From Amphiura filiformis (Eukaryota; Echinodermata; Ophiuroidea; Amphilepidida; Amphiuridae), in assembly GCF_039555335.1 (NCBI RefSeq), contig NC_092640.1:41531099-41595098 (forward strand): DNA of 64,000 nucleotides, read 5' to 3'. Below, piece after piece: positions 44,489 through 56,119 of the stretch (its first letter is position 1; the number at the start of each line of letters is the position of its first letter). The position numbers and the translations under genes are program-made. Below the pieces are notes generated by a model that was given only the letters and a program-made list of their open reading frames with translations, was not told the origin of the DNA and ran no database searches.

Positions 44489-47400
44489 CAGTTCAGCAAC
44501 TGGGAAATTGTGGAACTCTTCTCGATCTTTTCAAGACGATCCTCAATAGCAGTGGCAAGAGTATACAAAAACGGATTAATCGCTGAATTGATAGGTAATA
44601 TTAAACCTACCGTCCACGCATACATTTCTGGTCCAACAGTGAATAAACCACATTGCACGAACAAACATACCAAGGCTAATGGTACCCAGCACATGAAATC
44701 TGTCAAAATTACGGCTGCCATTTTAAAGGCCATTCGCAGTTCTAGCGTTTTCTGCATACTCTGAACCGATTGTGAAGAAGCTCGGGCGATTTGGAAAATT
44801 CTGATGTAGAATACAGGTATGGTAGCAAAACAGCACAAGTTTAAGCCGATGTAGATGATAATTGCTAAGTAACTTGTTACTCTATGACCGGTTACTTCTG
44901 CAATTTTGTAGGGAATTTCATTTATGTAACTTTCGGAAACAAGGCTATATTCTTGAGTTGGATATGACGTTAAATTGACCTTGTGAATGGCCGGCAAATC
45001 ATCGTAAGGAAGCTTTCCATAATACACATCAACAGATGTCAAAATTAGCATATTTATTCCCATTGACATATCTGACAAAGCAAGATTATAAATTAGTACA
45101 TTTTGTACTTTATTTCCCATGCCTTTAGATATTCGACAGCAGACGACAGAAAGATTGAAGGCAACAGCAGCTAAACCAACAATCCACATTGTAAGTTGCA
45201 GTATCCTATACGGTAACATACGCTTACATGTTAAGAATGCAGGGCGTGACGCGGTCGTTGGTAGGCAAGTGGCATTACCGTCGATAAAACAACATGCTGC
45301 AAATTTATCTACCAGAAACTGAATATTTGTCAAATTTGTAAATGACTGTAATGTTAAAGATTGAAGAGGATTTTGTCTTAAATCGCATGTGATCGGCTTC
45401 TTATGCGTAGATTCTTCAATTTCTGTTGTGCCACTAAAATTTACAGTTTCTATAAGATTTTCAGATAATATCAGAAGATTCAATGACGGAAAATGTCCAA
45501 ATACCTCCATACCGACTTTACTAAGCTTATTATGTTTTAATTCCATCGTAACTAAATTATTTAAGCCATTAAAAGTCTCATGTTCAACATAAGCAATATT
45601 ATTATCAGATAAATTCAGATCAGTAAGCCGGTGTAAGTTTTTGAATGCGAAGGATTCAATACGACTTATATTGTTTGAGTTAAGAAATAGATATTCCAAA
45701 TTTTCAATATCATCGAATGTATGATTAGGTATCAGTTTGATATCGTTACGATGCAAAACCAAATACCGTAATTTTGTCATATTCTTCACACTTTTAAAAC
45801 TTGACTCCGTTAGCTGGTTATTATCAAGTTGCAAAACTATCAGATTTACGCACAATGTGAGCGAAGGTATTTGAATCAGCATATTGCTGGACAATGATAA
45901 GACTTCTAGGGACGCCAATGGTTTGAAGATATCCGATGGCAAATTACCAAGCTGGTTGTATCCAATGCTTAGTATCCGTAGTTGAGAAGTCGCGTTAAAC
46001 ACATTTTCCTTAAGGTACAATAGATCATTAATCGATAGAATTAGACTCCTTAGTCTTAGACATGAATCCAATAAGTCATTGGGTAGTTCTAACAAGTTAT
46101 TCCCACCCAATGTTATCGCACTAAGCCTAACGTTGGTGTCAAAAACTCCATGTGGTAATGTCGTCAAATTATTGAAGCCTAAACGAACCTGATGCAACGC
46201 AACATTTGATATGAATAATTCTGGCGGTAACATGGTAATATTGTTATTTGACAAATCTAAGACTCTTAATTGAGTCAAGTTTTGAAACGTTGTGACATCT
46301 AGGGCAGACACAAAATTGTAGTCTAGAAGAAGATCTGTTAGCTTAGATAGGGAATTAAATATCCCAATTGGTAGTTCGACCAACATATTCAAGGACAAAA
46401 ACAATTCCCGCAGTTCGAACATATTGGCAAACAAATCTTGATGCAGCACAGAAATTCTATTTTCAAATAAACTTAGATAAGTCAAGTTTGTTATCTGGTA
46501 GAATATGTTATATGGTAACTGGTGATGTAAACGATTACCACCCATTGAAACCTGCGTCACCGAGTGCGGTATGGAATTCGGTCTTATTTCGACAAATTTG
46601 TTATTAAAAGCTATGAAACCCCAAAGATTTGTTAATGACGACATATTTGGACAAACCGTCATTTGGTTGTATTCGATTCTAATAAAAACTAAGTTAACAA
46701 GGCTGTTGAAAACCTCATCATGTACAGATGCAATTTGATTATGCTCCAAACGAAGAAATTGCAGCTGTGTTAAGGATCTAAACACATTTACGGATAAAGT
46801 TTGTATATAATTATAAGACAAAATTAGAACCTGTAAATTAAAGGTCGAGTTAAAGGTTCCCACACCAAGTGACGTTAATAGGTTTCCTTGCACAGTAAAA
46901 ACGTACAAAGTCTCTATATTCAGCAAAGGTAACTGCGTCAAATAATTCAGATCGAGTTTCAACTCAAAGATCCTGAAGCCATTGAAAATGTCATCTGGTA
47001 GATATTCGATTTTATTCTTCCCGATATCTAACATTTCCAATTGTGTAAGGTTACTAAATATACCGGATGGTAACGTGGCAATGAAATTGTTTCGTAGATT
47101 AAGTTGCAATAGATTATCAAGACCATGAAATAGCCCGTATTGTAATTCCCTTATCTGATTGTTATCCAAATATAAATATCTCAATTCCGTAAGGTTGCTG
47201 AAAATGCCTAATGGTAATATAACTAATCGATTTGAGGTTAGAGAAAGTGAATGAGACGAAATGTTCTTGAAAGCATCATATGGCAAATTATTGATGTCAT
47301 TAAAATCCAATGCAAGAGTAAACAATTCTATGGGACCGATAAACGCACCCGGTGGAACACCAACTAATCCGTTTGCCCCTAAGAATAGGTACTTAAGATG

Positions 47401-49136
47401 AAACATTAAGCCGAACACAGCATTCAAGTTTGTTAAATTGTTCTGATGCAAGTCAAGAGCAATTAAACTTGACAGATTGTCGAACACACCATCCGGTAAA
47501 TTTGTTATTTGATTACGATCCAAATAGAGAGTCGATAGTTTGCTAATACTGTTAAATAACCCTGCCTTTATTGTAGTCAGTTTGTTGTCGTTAAGTGTTA
47601 GTAATTGGAGATTCAAAATCGGATTAAATATCGTCTGCGGTAAAGTACTTATCTTGTTTCTCGACAAATCTAAGAGTTTTAAATTTACAAGGCCTGTAAA
47701 GACATCACTCGGCAATGTTGAAAACAAGTTCTTGTTCAAAAAAGATGTACCAATCTGGTTTGGGTACTAAACATTGTAGACTGTAACCCAATTAGATTGA
47801 TAGAACTCATATCAAGTACAAACAAGTTAAAACTCGAATTGGTAAAGATATTATAAAGCTTAGTGTCCGAAATAAAATTATGAGCGATTATTAATACCTC
47901 AAGATAATCACATGAGGCAAATATATCATCTGGTATATCCGCTATGTTATTGTGTTTGATATGCAAGTATCTCAGAGACGACATAGCTCGAAACGAATCT
48001 ATGGGTAATGATATTAATTCATTTCTATTTAAGACTAAATCCGTAAGGTTCACTAAATACATAGCAGTATCAGATATCATGTTAATTTGATTACGCCCCA
48101 AATCAAGATACATAAGAACTTGTTTAAGGGGAAACAATACCAGAGGTGTGATTGACGTTAGGTTATTGTGGCTTAAAACCAGATACTTCAATTTTCTCTG
48201 GTATTGGAAAATTCCATCAGGCAATGATATTATTTTATTTCTACTCATATCTAAATAGATCAATTTTTCAAGGGAGCTGAATAATTGCTTTGGTAATAAT
48301 TCGAGATTGTTTTGTCTCATCAGTAACTTACGTAATTCCGGAAAACACCAGAATGCATCCAGTTCAATAGCGTTTAGACCATTTTTCATAAAAGACAATC
48401 CCGCAATGTTTGGGTCACAACCAAGAAAGAAATGAGATGTTTTCTCCGAGCATTTTGTTATCCACTCTTTATGACTCAATGTACAAAAACACTTGTCCGG
48501 GCAGACTGTGGTATACTCATATACAGACAAATGAAGGGGGTACGGCTTCGTAGGATCCGTAATTGCAACATGGTATAACAATACCCATCTAAGTTGGTAC
48601 CATTTAATTTCGGCATAATCTTTAACACTACAAATCTCTGTCTCATTATCCCAAAATGCGTGCGCTTCTAGATCAAATTCAACATATCCCATCATCAAAT
48701 GAAATATCAGAGAGCTCCCTACTAAAGTAGCATTACACTCATTACCCAACAACGACACAATTTTAGACTTGTTATTCGCAATTTGCTCAACGGCAAAAGT
48801 AGATCTATTCGTACTAAGATACTCGTCTAGAATATCAAACGAAAACCGCGAATCATGTACCGTGTCTATTTGTATAGTACACGGTGTTTTGTCGGCTTCT
48901 GCTGTTAGTCGATAAAGAGTGTTATAATAATATACAAAGATATGTTTGAAACAATGATTATTGACAGTCTTTATGTTAACGGGCATATCAAAATATTGAA
49001 AGATTTTTTTCCTGTCCCAAACAGATTCAAAAGCAGAATTACCATCTGGAATGTAATTAGAACAAGATAGGGTTATGAACGATAGAAGAACAATGCACCC
49101 TAATCCATATTTCAAATACAAACCCATGATTGGCAT
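44488..49136 (-). CDS. Giant LRR-containing rhodopsin-type receptor (LGR-like), one frameshift, TM3-TM4 missing
   Basis: Intronless as read; about 1550 residues in two frames. 49136-47736 encodes a leader (GCIVLLSFITLSC), a ~200-residue unique N-terminal region, a cysteine-rich LRRNT-like block (CPDKCFC) and about ten LRRs. 47739-44488 continues with about thirty more LRRs of LxxLxLxxNxIxxLPxxxF type and a hinge (FAACCFIDGNATC). The last ~240 residues form a rhodopsin-class bundle. The frames join across the A6 run at 47738-47743: one more base would restore the repeat register, so it is an assembly error or a recent mutation. Helices visible: TM1 (MWIVGLAAVAFNL), TM2 (IYNLALSDMSMGIN, with the LALSD motif), TM5 (IIYIGLNLCCF), TM6 (AVILTDFMCWVPL) and TM7 (LPINSAINPFLYT, the NPxxY-like site). 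TM3, the DRY/ERW motif and TM4 are absent. LGR/relaxin-type receptors are the closest family that I recognise. Confidence 0.85.
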
Positions 49137-49358
49137 ACAGGCTGCCTACAACATGTATAACAAGGCCATAGATAGTGCTCGATCTGAGGTTACTGTTCCG
49201 AACCCAGGCTACTTTTTGTACATTACAATACACACAGCCCGCAGTATGGCCCTCTATAACATTAATTCGAAGGGAAGCGTAAGTACTGGAATCGAAGTGG
49301 TATTATAAACCTGAAATAGCGAAAACAATATAAAATTGATTAAGCTTACTAGCCTCAT

Positions 49359-49769
49359 TAAGGGCTCGGTCACCCAACTTTGCACAGTATTTTTGTGGGA
49401 CTTGAGAGCACATCAGACACACCTAATTGCACTCTAAATACGAGGAATGTCCGTCTGATATCAAATAATTTTGATTTTGTGAAATTCGCGATATAATACA
49501 AATTTTATTGCAAATTATTAAAAATTGCATTCAAGCATCTTCGAAGTAAACTTTATAAATCTAATGATATACTTAAAAGTGTATGTAGCTGGGATGAAAA
49601 GCCGACCGATCTTATTGAAGATATACATGAAGTTTCATAAAAGACCTAAATATTTCGGTCTTTTGATATCATAAGGACATTTCTCGTGTTCAGAACGCAA
49701 TTGGGCGTGCCTGATGTGCATGGGGTCCCATAAAAATACTGTGCAAATGTGGGTGACCGAGCTCGTAAA
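49359..49769. mobile_element. Foldback family 2 relative
   Basis: Left end agggctcggtcacccaactt, right end gtgggtgaccgagctcgt. Internal tttttgtgggacttgagagc and gtatgtagctgggatgaaaa are shared with 33892-34579. Lies 220 bp upstream of the LRR receptor start. Confidence 0.8.
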
Positions 49770-49828
49770 GGAGAAATACAAGAATTCTGAAGACGTTTGA
49801 AAGCAATGCTTTTAATAACGTGCTGTAA

Positions 49829-50189
49829 TTCGCTGTCGAAATGACGTATTAATCGGATTAACTACCATAGCACTTCGCCGTCGAAGTAACGTCATAATCG
49901 GATTAACTACCATAGCAATAGAAGAATACAATTTCTGAATATATCGCCCTGCTCTACAACCAGATTGCATTCATCACCTGTGTATGTTTGCAATCATAGA
50001 TTGAATACAACACCACTCTTTCCAATGATACTAATCTTACAGGTGCGAGTGATCAGCATTTCGTTGACATCTATGGTTCAATGCATAGGTACCACGTGAA
50101 CGCTGTAGTGCAGGGCGATCTATTCAAAAATTGTATTCATCTATTACTACGGTAGTTAATCCGATTAATACGTTACTTCGACAGCGAAT
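49829..50189. mobile_element. MITE family 3, copy 2
   Basis: Left end attcgctgtcgaaatgacgt, right end acgttacttcgacagcgaat. The left end is locally duplicated (second left arm at about 49867). Confidence 0.85.
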
Positions 50190-50277
50190 AATTGTTACTA
50201 ATTTTGTTTCTTAGTTTACTTCTATTTCTACCGCTTTACAACATGTGCAACAACAACAACAACAGCGCAGCACAATA

Positions 50278-50585
50278 ATTCGCCTTCTAAGTGACGTAGT
50301 TAATCAGATTAACTGCCATGAATACAATTTTGACTATATCGCCCTGCACTACAACGTTTACGCGGTACCGATGCATTGAACCATAGATGTCAAAGAAAGG
50401 CTGATCACTAGCACCAGTAAGATTAGTATCTTTGAAAAGAGCGGTATTGTATTCAATCTATGTTTGCTGACTTACACAGGTGATGAGTGCAACCTGCTTG
50501 TAGTGCAGAGTGATCTATTCAAAAATTGTATTCATCAATTGCTATGGTAGTAAATCCGATTATGACGTCACTTCGACGGCGAATA
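50278..50585. mobile_element. MITE family 3, copy 3
   Basis: Left end attcgccttctaagtgacgt, right end acgtcacttcgacggcgaat. The interior is almost the same as copy 1 (cgatgcattgaaccatagat, tttgaaaagagcggtattgt). Confidence 0.88.
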
Positions 50586-50607
50586 AGTAACTTTTCCTAC
50601 TTCTGCT

Positions 50608-50609
50608 AT

Positions 50610-50645
<36 letters not shown>
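50608..50645. repeat. (GAT)n microsatellite
   Basis: About twelve uninterrupted gat triplets. Confidence 0.95.
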
Positions 50646-51055
50646 GAGCAAAGATGGTACTTACCAACATACGTGTGCATCAAAAGCATTGAGGTAGCAA
50701 AGTGCGAGTAAAATCGTTTGCATGCATTTTTTGGTTGTCAAACCGATGCTTACTTCAGTGTCGTTTTTTTCTCGCGCAATACTTCATTCGATTTATATCA
50801 TGTTGCATTTACCTTTATTATTCATTCGTTATCAAGGCCAGATTGTGCGATCCAGTCCGTTAATCAAAAATTAATCGCTCATGGCTATGTTGAAGTATAA
50901 ATTCAGCTGGACATAAAATACTGCTATTTTCAGACACATCGAAAGATGCTCTTTTAAAGTGCTTAATTGAATGGGATATTACAAGCAGCTGAATTCTATG
51001 ACGAAAGTTGTCAAATTTCGAAAGATGTTAAGGGTTGACGAGGTATTGTTGGTCG

Positions 51056-51398
51056 AAGCAACCAAAAAATCGATTGTCATTATCTAAATCAATATATTAT
51101 TCAAAAATAACACTTTGATGTTTTGCAAAAGTGCATTTTACAAATAATATACTTTGAAAAAGTGCTTAATTTATTGTTGCTAATGAATTATGTACGTTTT
51201 GCAAAAGTGTTGTTGTTTCAGCCTTTTTTACAACATAACTCAAGAACCACAGGACCTACAAAAATATGTCTGTAATATTTGGATTCTTCTACACGCTCGC
51301 TATAAATTGAGCAATGCAGTTTTTGCCAAAGCTCACTACCATTCGTCAGATGCTGTGAACTACCAAATCACAACAGTTTAAAATAATTAATAACCTTA
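51056..51398. repeat. Interspersed repeat, copy 1 (second copy 63275-63595)
   Basis: Shared words in order: aaccaaaaa.tcgatt, aaataacactttgat, caaaagtgttgtt.tttcag, cataactcaagaaccacagg, cacaggacctacaaaa, agatgctgtgaactac. No coding. Confidence 0.85.
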
Positions 51399-51600
51399 AA
51401 GGCTCTGAGACCCACCTTTGCACAGTATTTTTGTGGGACCTGAGAGCACATCAGACACACCAATGTGCACATAGAATACGAGAAATGTCCTTTTGATTAT
51501 GAAATATGCGATATGATACACATTTTACGGCAAATGATTACAAATCGACATTTTTGACATTTAAAAGCCTTCGAAGTCCGAAAATTAAACTCTTGTGGCA
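51395..51600. mobile_element. Foldback family 2, truncated copy
   Basis: Has aaggctctgagacccacctt, tttttgtgggacctgagagc and acatttttgacatt-type arms. The right arm is not recognisable. Confidence 0.6.
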
Positions 51601-51768
51601 GATAGATAACACACACGAGTAGGAAGAATTTCCCCGATGGTTTTACTCAAACCGAAGTTGATGTCACTAAATATGATTTTTTTTTTGTTAGGTTATATAA
51701 TCGTGTTTTTGGAAACTTCATGCAAATCTTAAACACGAAACGTCAAATTTTCATCCTTGCTTTTCAGA

Positions 51769-52901
51769 TATCCAGATATCCAAGGTCAACGTTTACACAG
51801 GGGTCAATATTAAAAACTGGTCCAATTTTGTCCAAACTTATGCCATTTCTTCACTGGTAAACCTCACATCCATGGAGCTCAGAAAATCAATTTCATCACA
51901 TGATTTCATCATCTACCTTAATTTGGCTGGAAACAAACTTGCCAATTTGAATTCTTTGAAGGGGATGTATGGTCTACAAACATTGATTGTGCCTGGCAGC
52001 GCAATAACTACGCTACATGCCTCTCTGATGAAAAACCCATACCACTTGATGCATGTTGAATTTGCAAATATCCCATTTGCATGTACCTGTGATATAATAC
52101 CCCTGCAACATTGGATACTGACAGATACAAAAACATATATAGATCCACACCCTCCATACCATTGTAAGTCTCCTGCAAGCAGAGAGAATCTTGGTATTAC
52201 CGAATTTAGTTTAGACTGTCGTCTGCATCTTGAATTCTACATTGTCCCAAGCTTGTCAGGTTTAATTGTTATTGGTGTAATAGTTGTTGTAACTTATACA
52301 TATCGATGGCGCATACATTACAAATGCTGGACTTTGTGTTATCAGAGAAGATATCAGCGATATATAGATAATGATGATGATGCTGATATCAACAGCGATG
52401 ATGAGGAGGATGTTGATGGCCCATATGAAGCACCGATATCATGCTTATGTTGCCTACCACAAAGATAGTGAAGCATGGATAAATGATCAACTCGTTGCAA
52501 ACATTGAAGATGGACCAGAACGGTTCCGGCTTTGTCTTAAAGAAAGAGGTGACATCCCAGCAGGGCATTATATTTTCAATGCCATATGTCATGGTATTCA
52601 GCATAGTCGCAAAACTATCGCAGTTTTATCCGAGAATTTCATGGATGATGGATGGTGTCATTATCAGCTACATTTTGCACGAATGAGAATGGTAATGGAC
52701 AATGCTGATATACTCATTATTGTACAGATTGGGGAAATTCCTGATCGTAAAAAGACATTGTTGCTTCGTCAGTTATTATATTACAAGGAAGTGTTGAAGT
52801 GGCCTGAAGATCTGGATGGACAAGAGTTGTTCTGGAATCAGTTGAAGATGAAACTACGTAAACCTCTACGAGTCGATCGTAGATTTGAAGAGGATCGATG
52901 A
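51769..52901 (+). pseudogene. Toll-like receptor last exon: LRRCT, TM, TIR, with frameshift
   Basis: A good acceptor (tgcttttcag, ending 51768) precedes an open phase-1 frame. It encodes LRR remnants (YLNLAGNKLANL), an LRR C-terminal cap (FACTCDIIPLQHW, then CKSPASRENLG and FSLDC), a membrane helix (VPSLSGLIVIGVIVVVTYTY), a basic stop-transfer stretch and an acidic DNDDDADINSDDEED run. That frame stops at 52468. The TIR domain is in another frame (open 52371-52901): box 1 YHAYVAYHKD, box 2/BB loop LCLKERGDIPAG, middle SRKTIAVLSENFM, box 3 FWNQLKMKL. The shift lies in the gat-rich acidic stretch or just after (about 52370-52440). Either a real indel makes this a pseudogene, or it is a sequence error in a repetitive stretch. 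No upstream ectodomain exon was found in the window, so the gene may be 5'-truncated by the repeats at 51.06-51.60 kb. Confidence 0.8.
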
Positions 52902-52904
52902 GAC

Positions 52905-53600
52905 AAAAAAAATGGTTTGTCTCTGGTCTCATAGGAGGTCCAACATGTAATGCAGGATAAAAAGCTCTACTCTAGTTTTTCATGGTCTTGGTCGATGTTG
53001 GGCCCAACCCTCTGCTGGTTATACTCGTACTGTTCGCCATCATCATACCATGCCTCTCTTCTGTGTTTCTACTTTCTCTACATCTTCTGCTGAGAAGACT
53101 GAACAAATAGTGATGAAATCCCACTCCGCTGCCACCAGTGTAACGTGATTAAGGCATACAGTGATCCCCAAACCAGGAAACAGTGAGACTTGGTTTCTCT
53201 GTTGCAATCTGGTTTATTCTTGTGGAGGAATCAGCCTGGGATGAGTTGAAAACTATATAGCATGAGCAGCTGGTATAGCTACGTATATATAGATATATAT
53301 TATACTGGTGTAGGAGCTCGGCTAGTTGTTGCTGTGCCCGCAGGTTGCCGTACTTATGATAACACGAAAATATCACCTATTTATACTGTTTTATGGGAGG
53401 GCAGAAATGTGCAATTAAATCAAGTAGAAGAAACTTTATGTTGCCTTATATTATCTGAAATTAAGTCCCGTTCAGAGCACATCTACGACCCATTGGGTAT
53501 AGAATTAGATAATAAACTTTAATCTTGTTACTACAGATAAAAGCTTTTATATATAGTTCTTCAGTGAAAGTCAAGTACAAGAAACGTACATTTTGCCTGA
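52905..53600. other. 3' flank of the TIR gene
   Basis: No gene was recognised. From about 53440 it carries wording (ctgaaattaagtcccgttca, gagcacatctacgacccatt) that recurs at 55610, 57465, 57795 and 61080. Confidence 0.5.
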
Positions 53601-53609
53601 TATAATAGA

Positions 53610-54509
53610 GACATTGCGATTTTCCAAACGCAGCACGTGGAACGTACGTTTTCGCGTACTTTTTTACGTACGTTAATAAGGTGTTAAATATTGCTAGTCT
53701 CGGATCCAGACTGGATTGTGCTCATCCGTCACGAAGGAGAACAAGACAGCTAGAAAAAAGACTATAATATTTGATCTAATCAAACAGCTTCTAACCTAGA
53801 TCGATAGAGGGCATAGTGATTGAAAAAATAACAGTGAGCTGAGTCTCTGCCTAAATTCAAACAGACTTTTGATTTTGATTAAAATTTTGACCTACATGCT
53901 GATTAAACCTAATAGTTTTTTGTGCTCCCCAAATATTATAGCTGCCCAAAAAGATATATTTTGGTAGATTAAAGATCACTACATAGGCCTACATACATCA
54001 TGACTTTACTTTCAAAATGAGACTTTTTCGTCCTGAAAATTGGGCGCGTTGCATGGACTTAGACATGAGGTAAAATCAGCATATTTTAACGTAGCATCTG
54101 CGTTTTTTATTCTACATTGGAATCAAAATGGGATATCGCAATGTCATTTTTTTAACGCAAAGTATCACACACATTTCAATGGGCAATCTCTGCGTGTGAA
54201 TATTGCGTTTAAATTTAGTCCATTTTTAACACATCGCTGTACCTTTATTATAATGATTTGTTACAAACAAAAAGGATCATAATAATAATTAGACTTTCCT
54301 TCATATGTTCATTATCTTTGACTGTCTTTAACATATTGTGAAATGGACACATTTTTTTGCATTTTCAACGATGTATCTACGTCGATTTCGCACGTGAAAT
54401 ATCTTCAAAAATAGCTAAATACGTGACCTCGCTTCGATACAGGAGAGTGGTTTTGAATAGATCAACGTACGTCCGATGTCTACGCGTACGTTTGGAAATC
54501 GCAATGTCC
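53610..54509. mobile_element. ~900-bp element with inverted ends (relative at 20.2-21.2 kb)
   Basis: Left end gacattgcgattttccaaac, right end gtttggaaatcgcaatgtc; inner acgtacgttttcgcgtac and gtacgtccgatgtctacgcg are also palindrome-rich. No transposase. Confidence 0.8.
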
Positions 54510-55110
54510 AGTTCAGTTCAGATCACATATTACAACCCATGTAGCTAGTATAAAATTAAATATGATCATGATAAATTTTACTACATGTAGAATATCACCC
54601 ACAATCCTGGTAGTGGCGCAGATTTCTTTTTGACCTTGAGGGGATGGGGTTGGAAAAATTCTTGAAATATAGTGAATCCGGCACCTTTTGGCGACAGAAT
54701 AAGTTTATGGTACAAATGCGCGCGAAGCGCGCGAAAAATTTGGGCTTTGTGGGCTAAAATGGCCAAATATGAGGTTAATTTGATCAGAAACCCACATACA
54801 GGCGTCAACATTGGGGGGGGGGGGGGATGATTGTATGGACCATCCCCCTGGCAAAATATTGGGGGAATTTATCCCTCCCATTCCCCTGGGATCTACGCCT
54901 ATGAATCCTGGAAAAAAATGTTGGCACACTTTGGCTGTCCTTTGGTGTATTTCTACCCCACATCCGCAATTCAATGTGGAAAAAAGCCATGTTGTCGGCA
55001 CGTCCGTAAGAGGGACCCGCCAACACTGAAAGATGGGAAGTAAGTAATGGTGAGATACAGAATTGTGCAGTATACTTCGGTTATATTTATAAATGCGCTT
55101 TTATAAATAG
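54510..55110. repeat. G-run block plus a copy of a locally repeated unit
   Basis: 54811-54830 is a long G run. 54905-55060 holds one copy of the unit gcacactttggctgtccttt..gaaagatgggaagtaagtaa, which recurs at 55740-55862, 57505-57645 and 61017-61290. Confidence 0.65.
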
Positions 55111-55499
55111 CCTACGCACGTGACTCATATAGGCACGACATACCAAGACCAGCAAGCCTCATGCATTGATCACTATACAGAATAGGATAGGAACTCTGTG
55201 GATGGATAAATATCATCATAGCAAACTCATTACACTGGGGGCGGGGATTCCGAATTTGTAATATGTTATCAACATTTTGAAAGTATTTGACGACGAAAAA
55301 ATATTCAACGACGGAAACGTTTACTATAATTACAAAGTTGAACAAAATATACAATTTTGCTGGACAGTAGTCTCATGTTGTTCCGCCTTTGCATTTAAAT
55401 GTATAGGAAGACTACCCACTTCGAGACTTACTGCCTACAAGCTGTTATGGCAGCGTGAGGTGGTCACGTGCGTATTTATAAAAGCGCATTTATAACCGA

Positions 55500-56110
55500 A
55501 GTACACTGTTGTAGCTGCTAGTACAAAATGAAATATAAATTTTACTACATATATTGTTCTAATGCAGAGAGGCTTTAAGAAACTTAAGGTTTGCCTTATT
55601 ATATATTGTCTGAAATTGAGTCCAGTTCAAAGCACACCTTACGACCCATTAGGTTTAAATGTATAATAGATTTTACTATTTTTAGACTACAGAAGCTTCC
55701 AGATAAAGGCTTTAAGAGTTGGTTCGTAAAGACACTTTAGTTGTCTTTTGGTGTATATCTGCCCATGTTCTCCATATTAAATGTTGAAAAAAGCCACGTT
55801 ATTAGCAGGTCCGCGTGACTCTCCGATATTGACAGAAGGGAAGTAGGAAATGATGAGATACAGGGGGAGTCTGTGATTTTCATTATATTGCATGCATGTT
55901 AATGTTCCACCATGTTCATTCGCCTTTCCGAATTTGATAGGGCAATCATTTCACTTGTTTAGTACAGGTCATAGTGTATGAGAACTATATTTTCTAGGAT
56001 TGCAGGCAGCGAGTATAAAATAAAATATCAATTTTACTATATACATGTATTGTTTCACAACAGATAAAAAGCTTTCGAGTTTCGTCCCTTCTTCAATGAA
56101 AATCAACTCA
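55500..56110. repeat. Locally repeated unit, further copies
   Basis: Contains gctagtacaaaat.aaatat..aattttactac, gtctgaaattgagtccagttca, acgacccattagg, actacagaagctt..agataaaggcttt and aagccacgtt..gcaggtcc in the same order as elsewhere between 53.4 and 61.3 kb. No coding identified. Confidence 0.65.
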
Positions 56111-56119
56111 GAAGAAACT

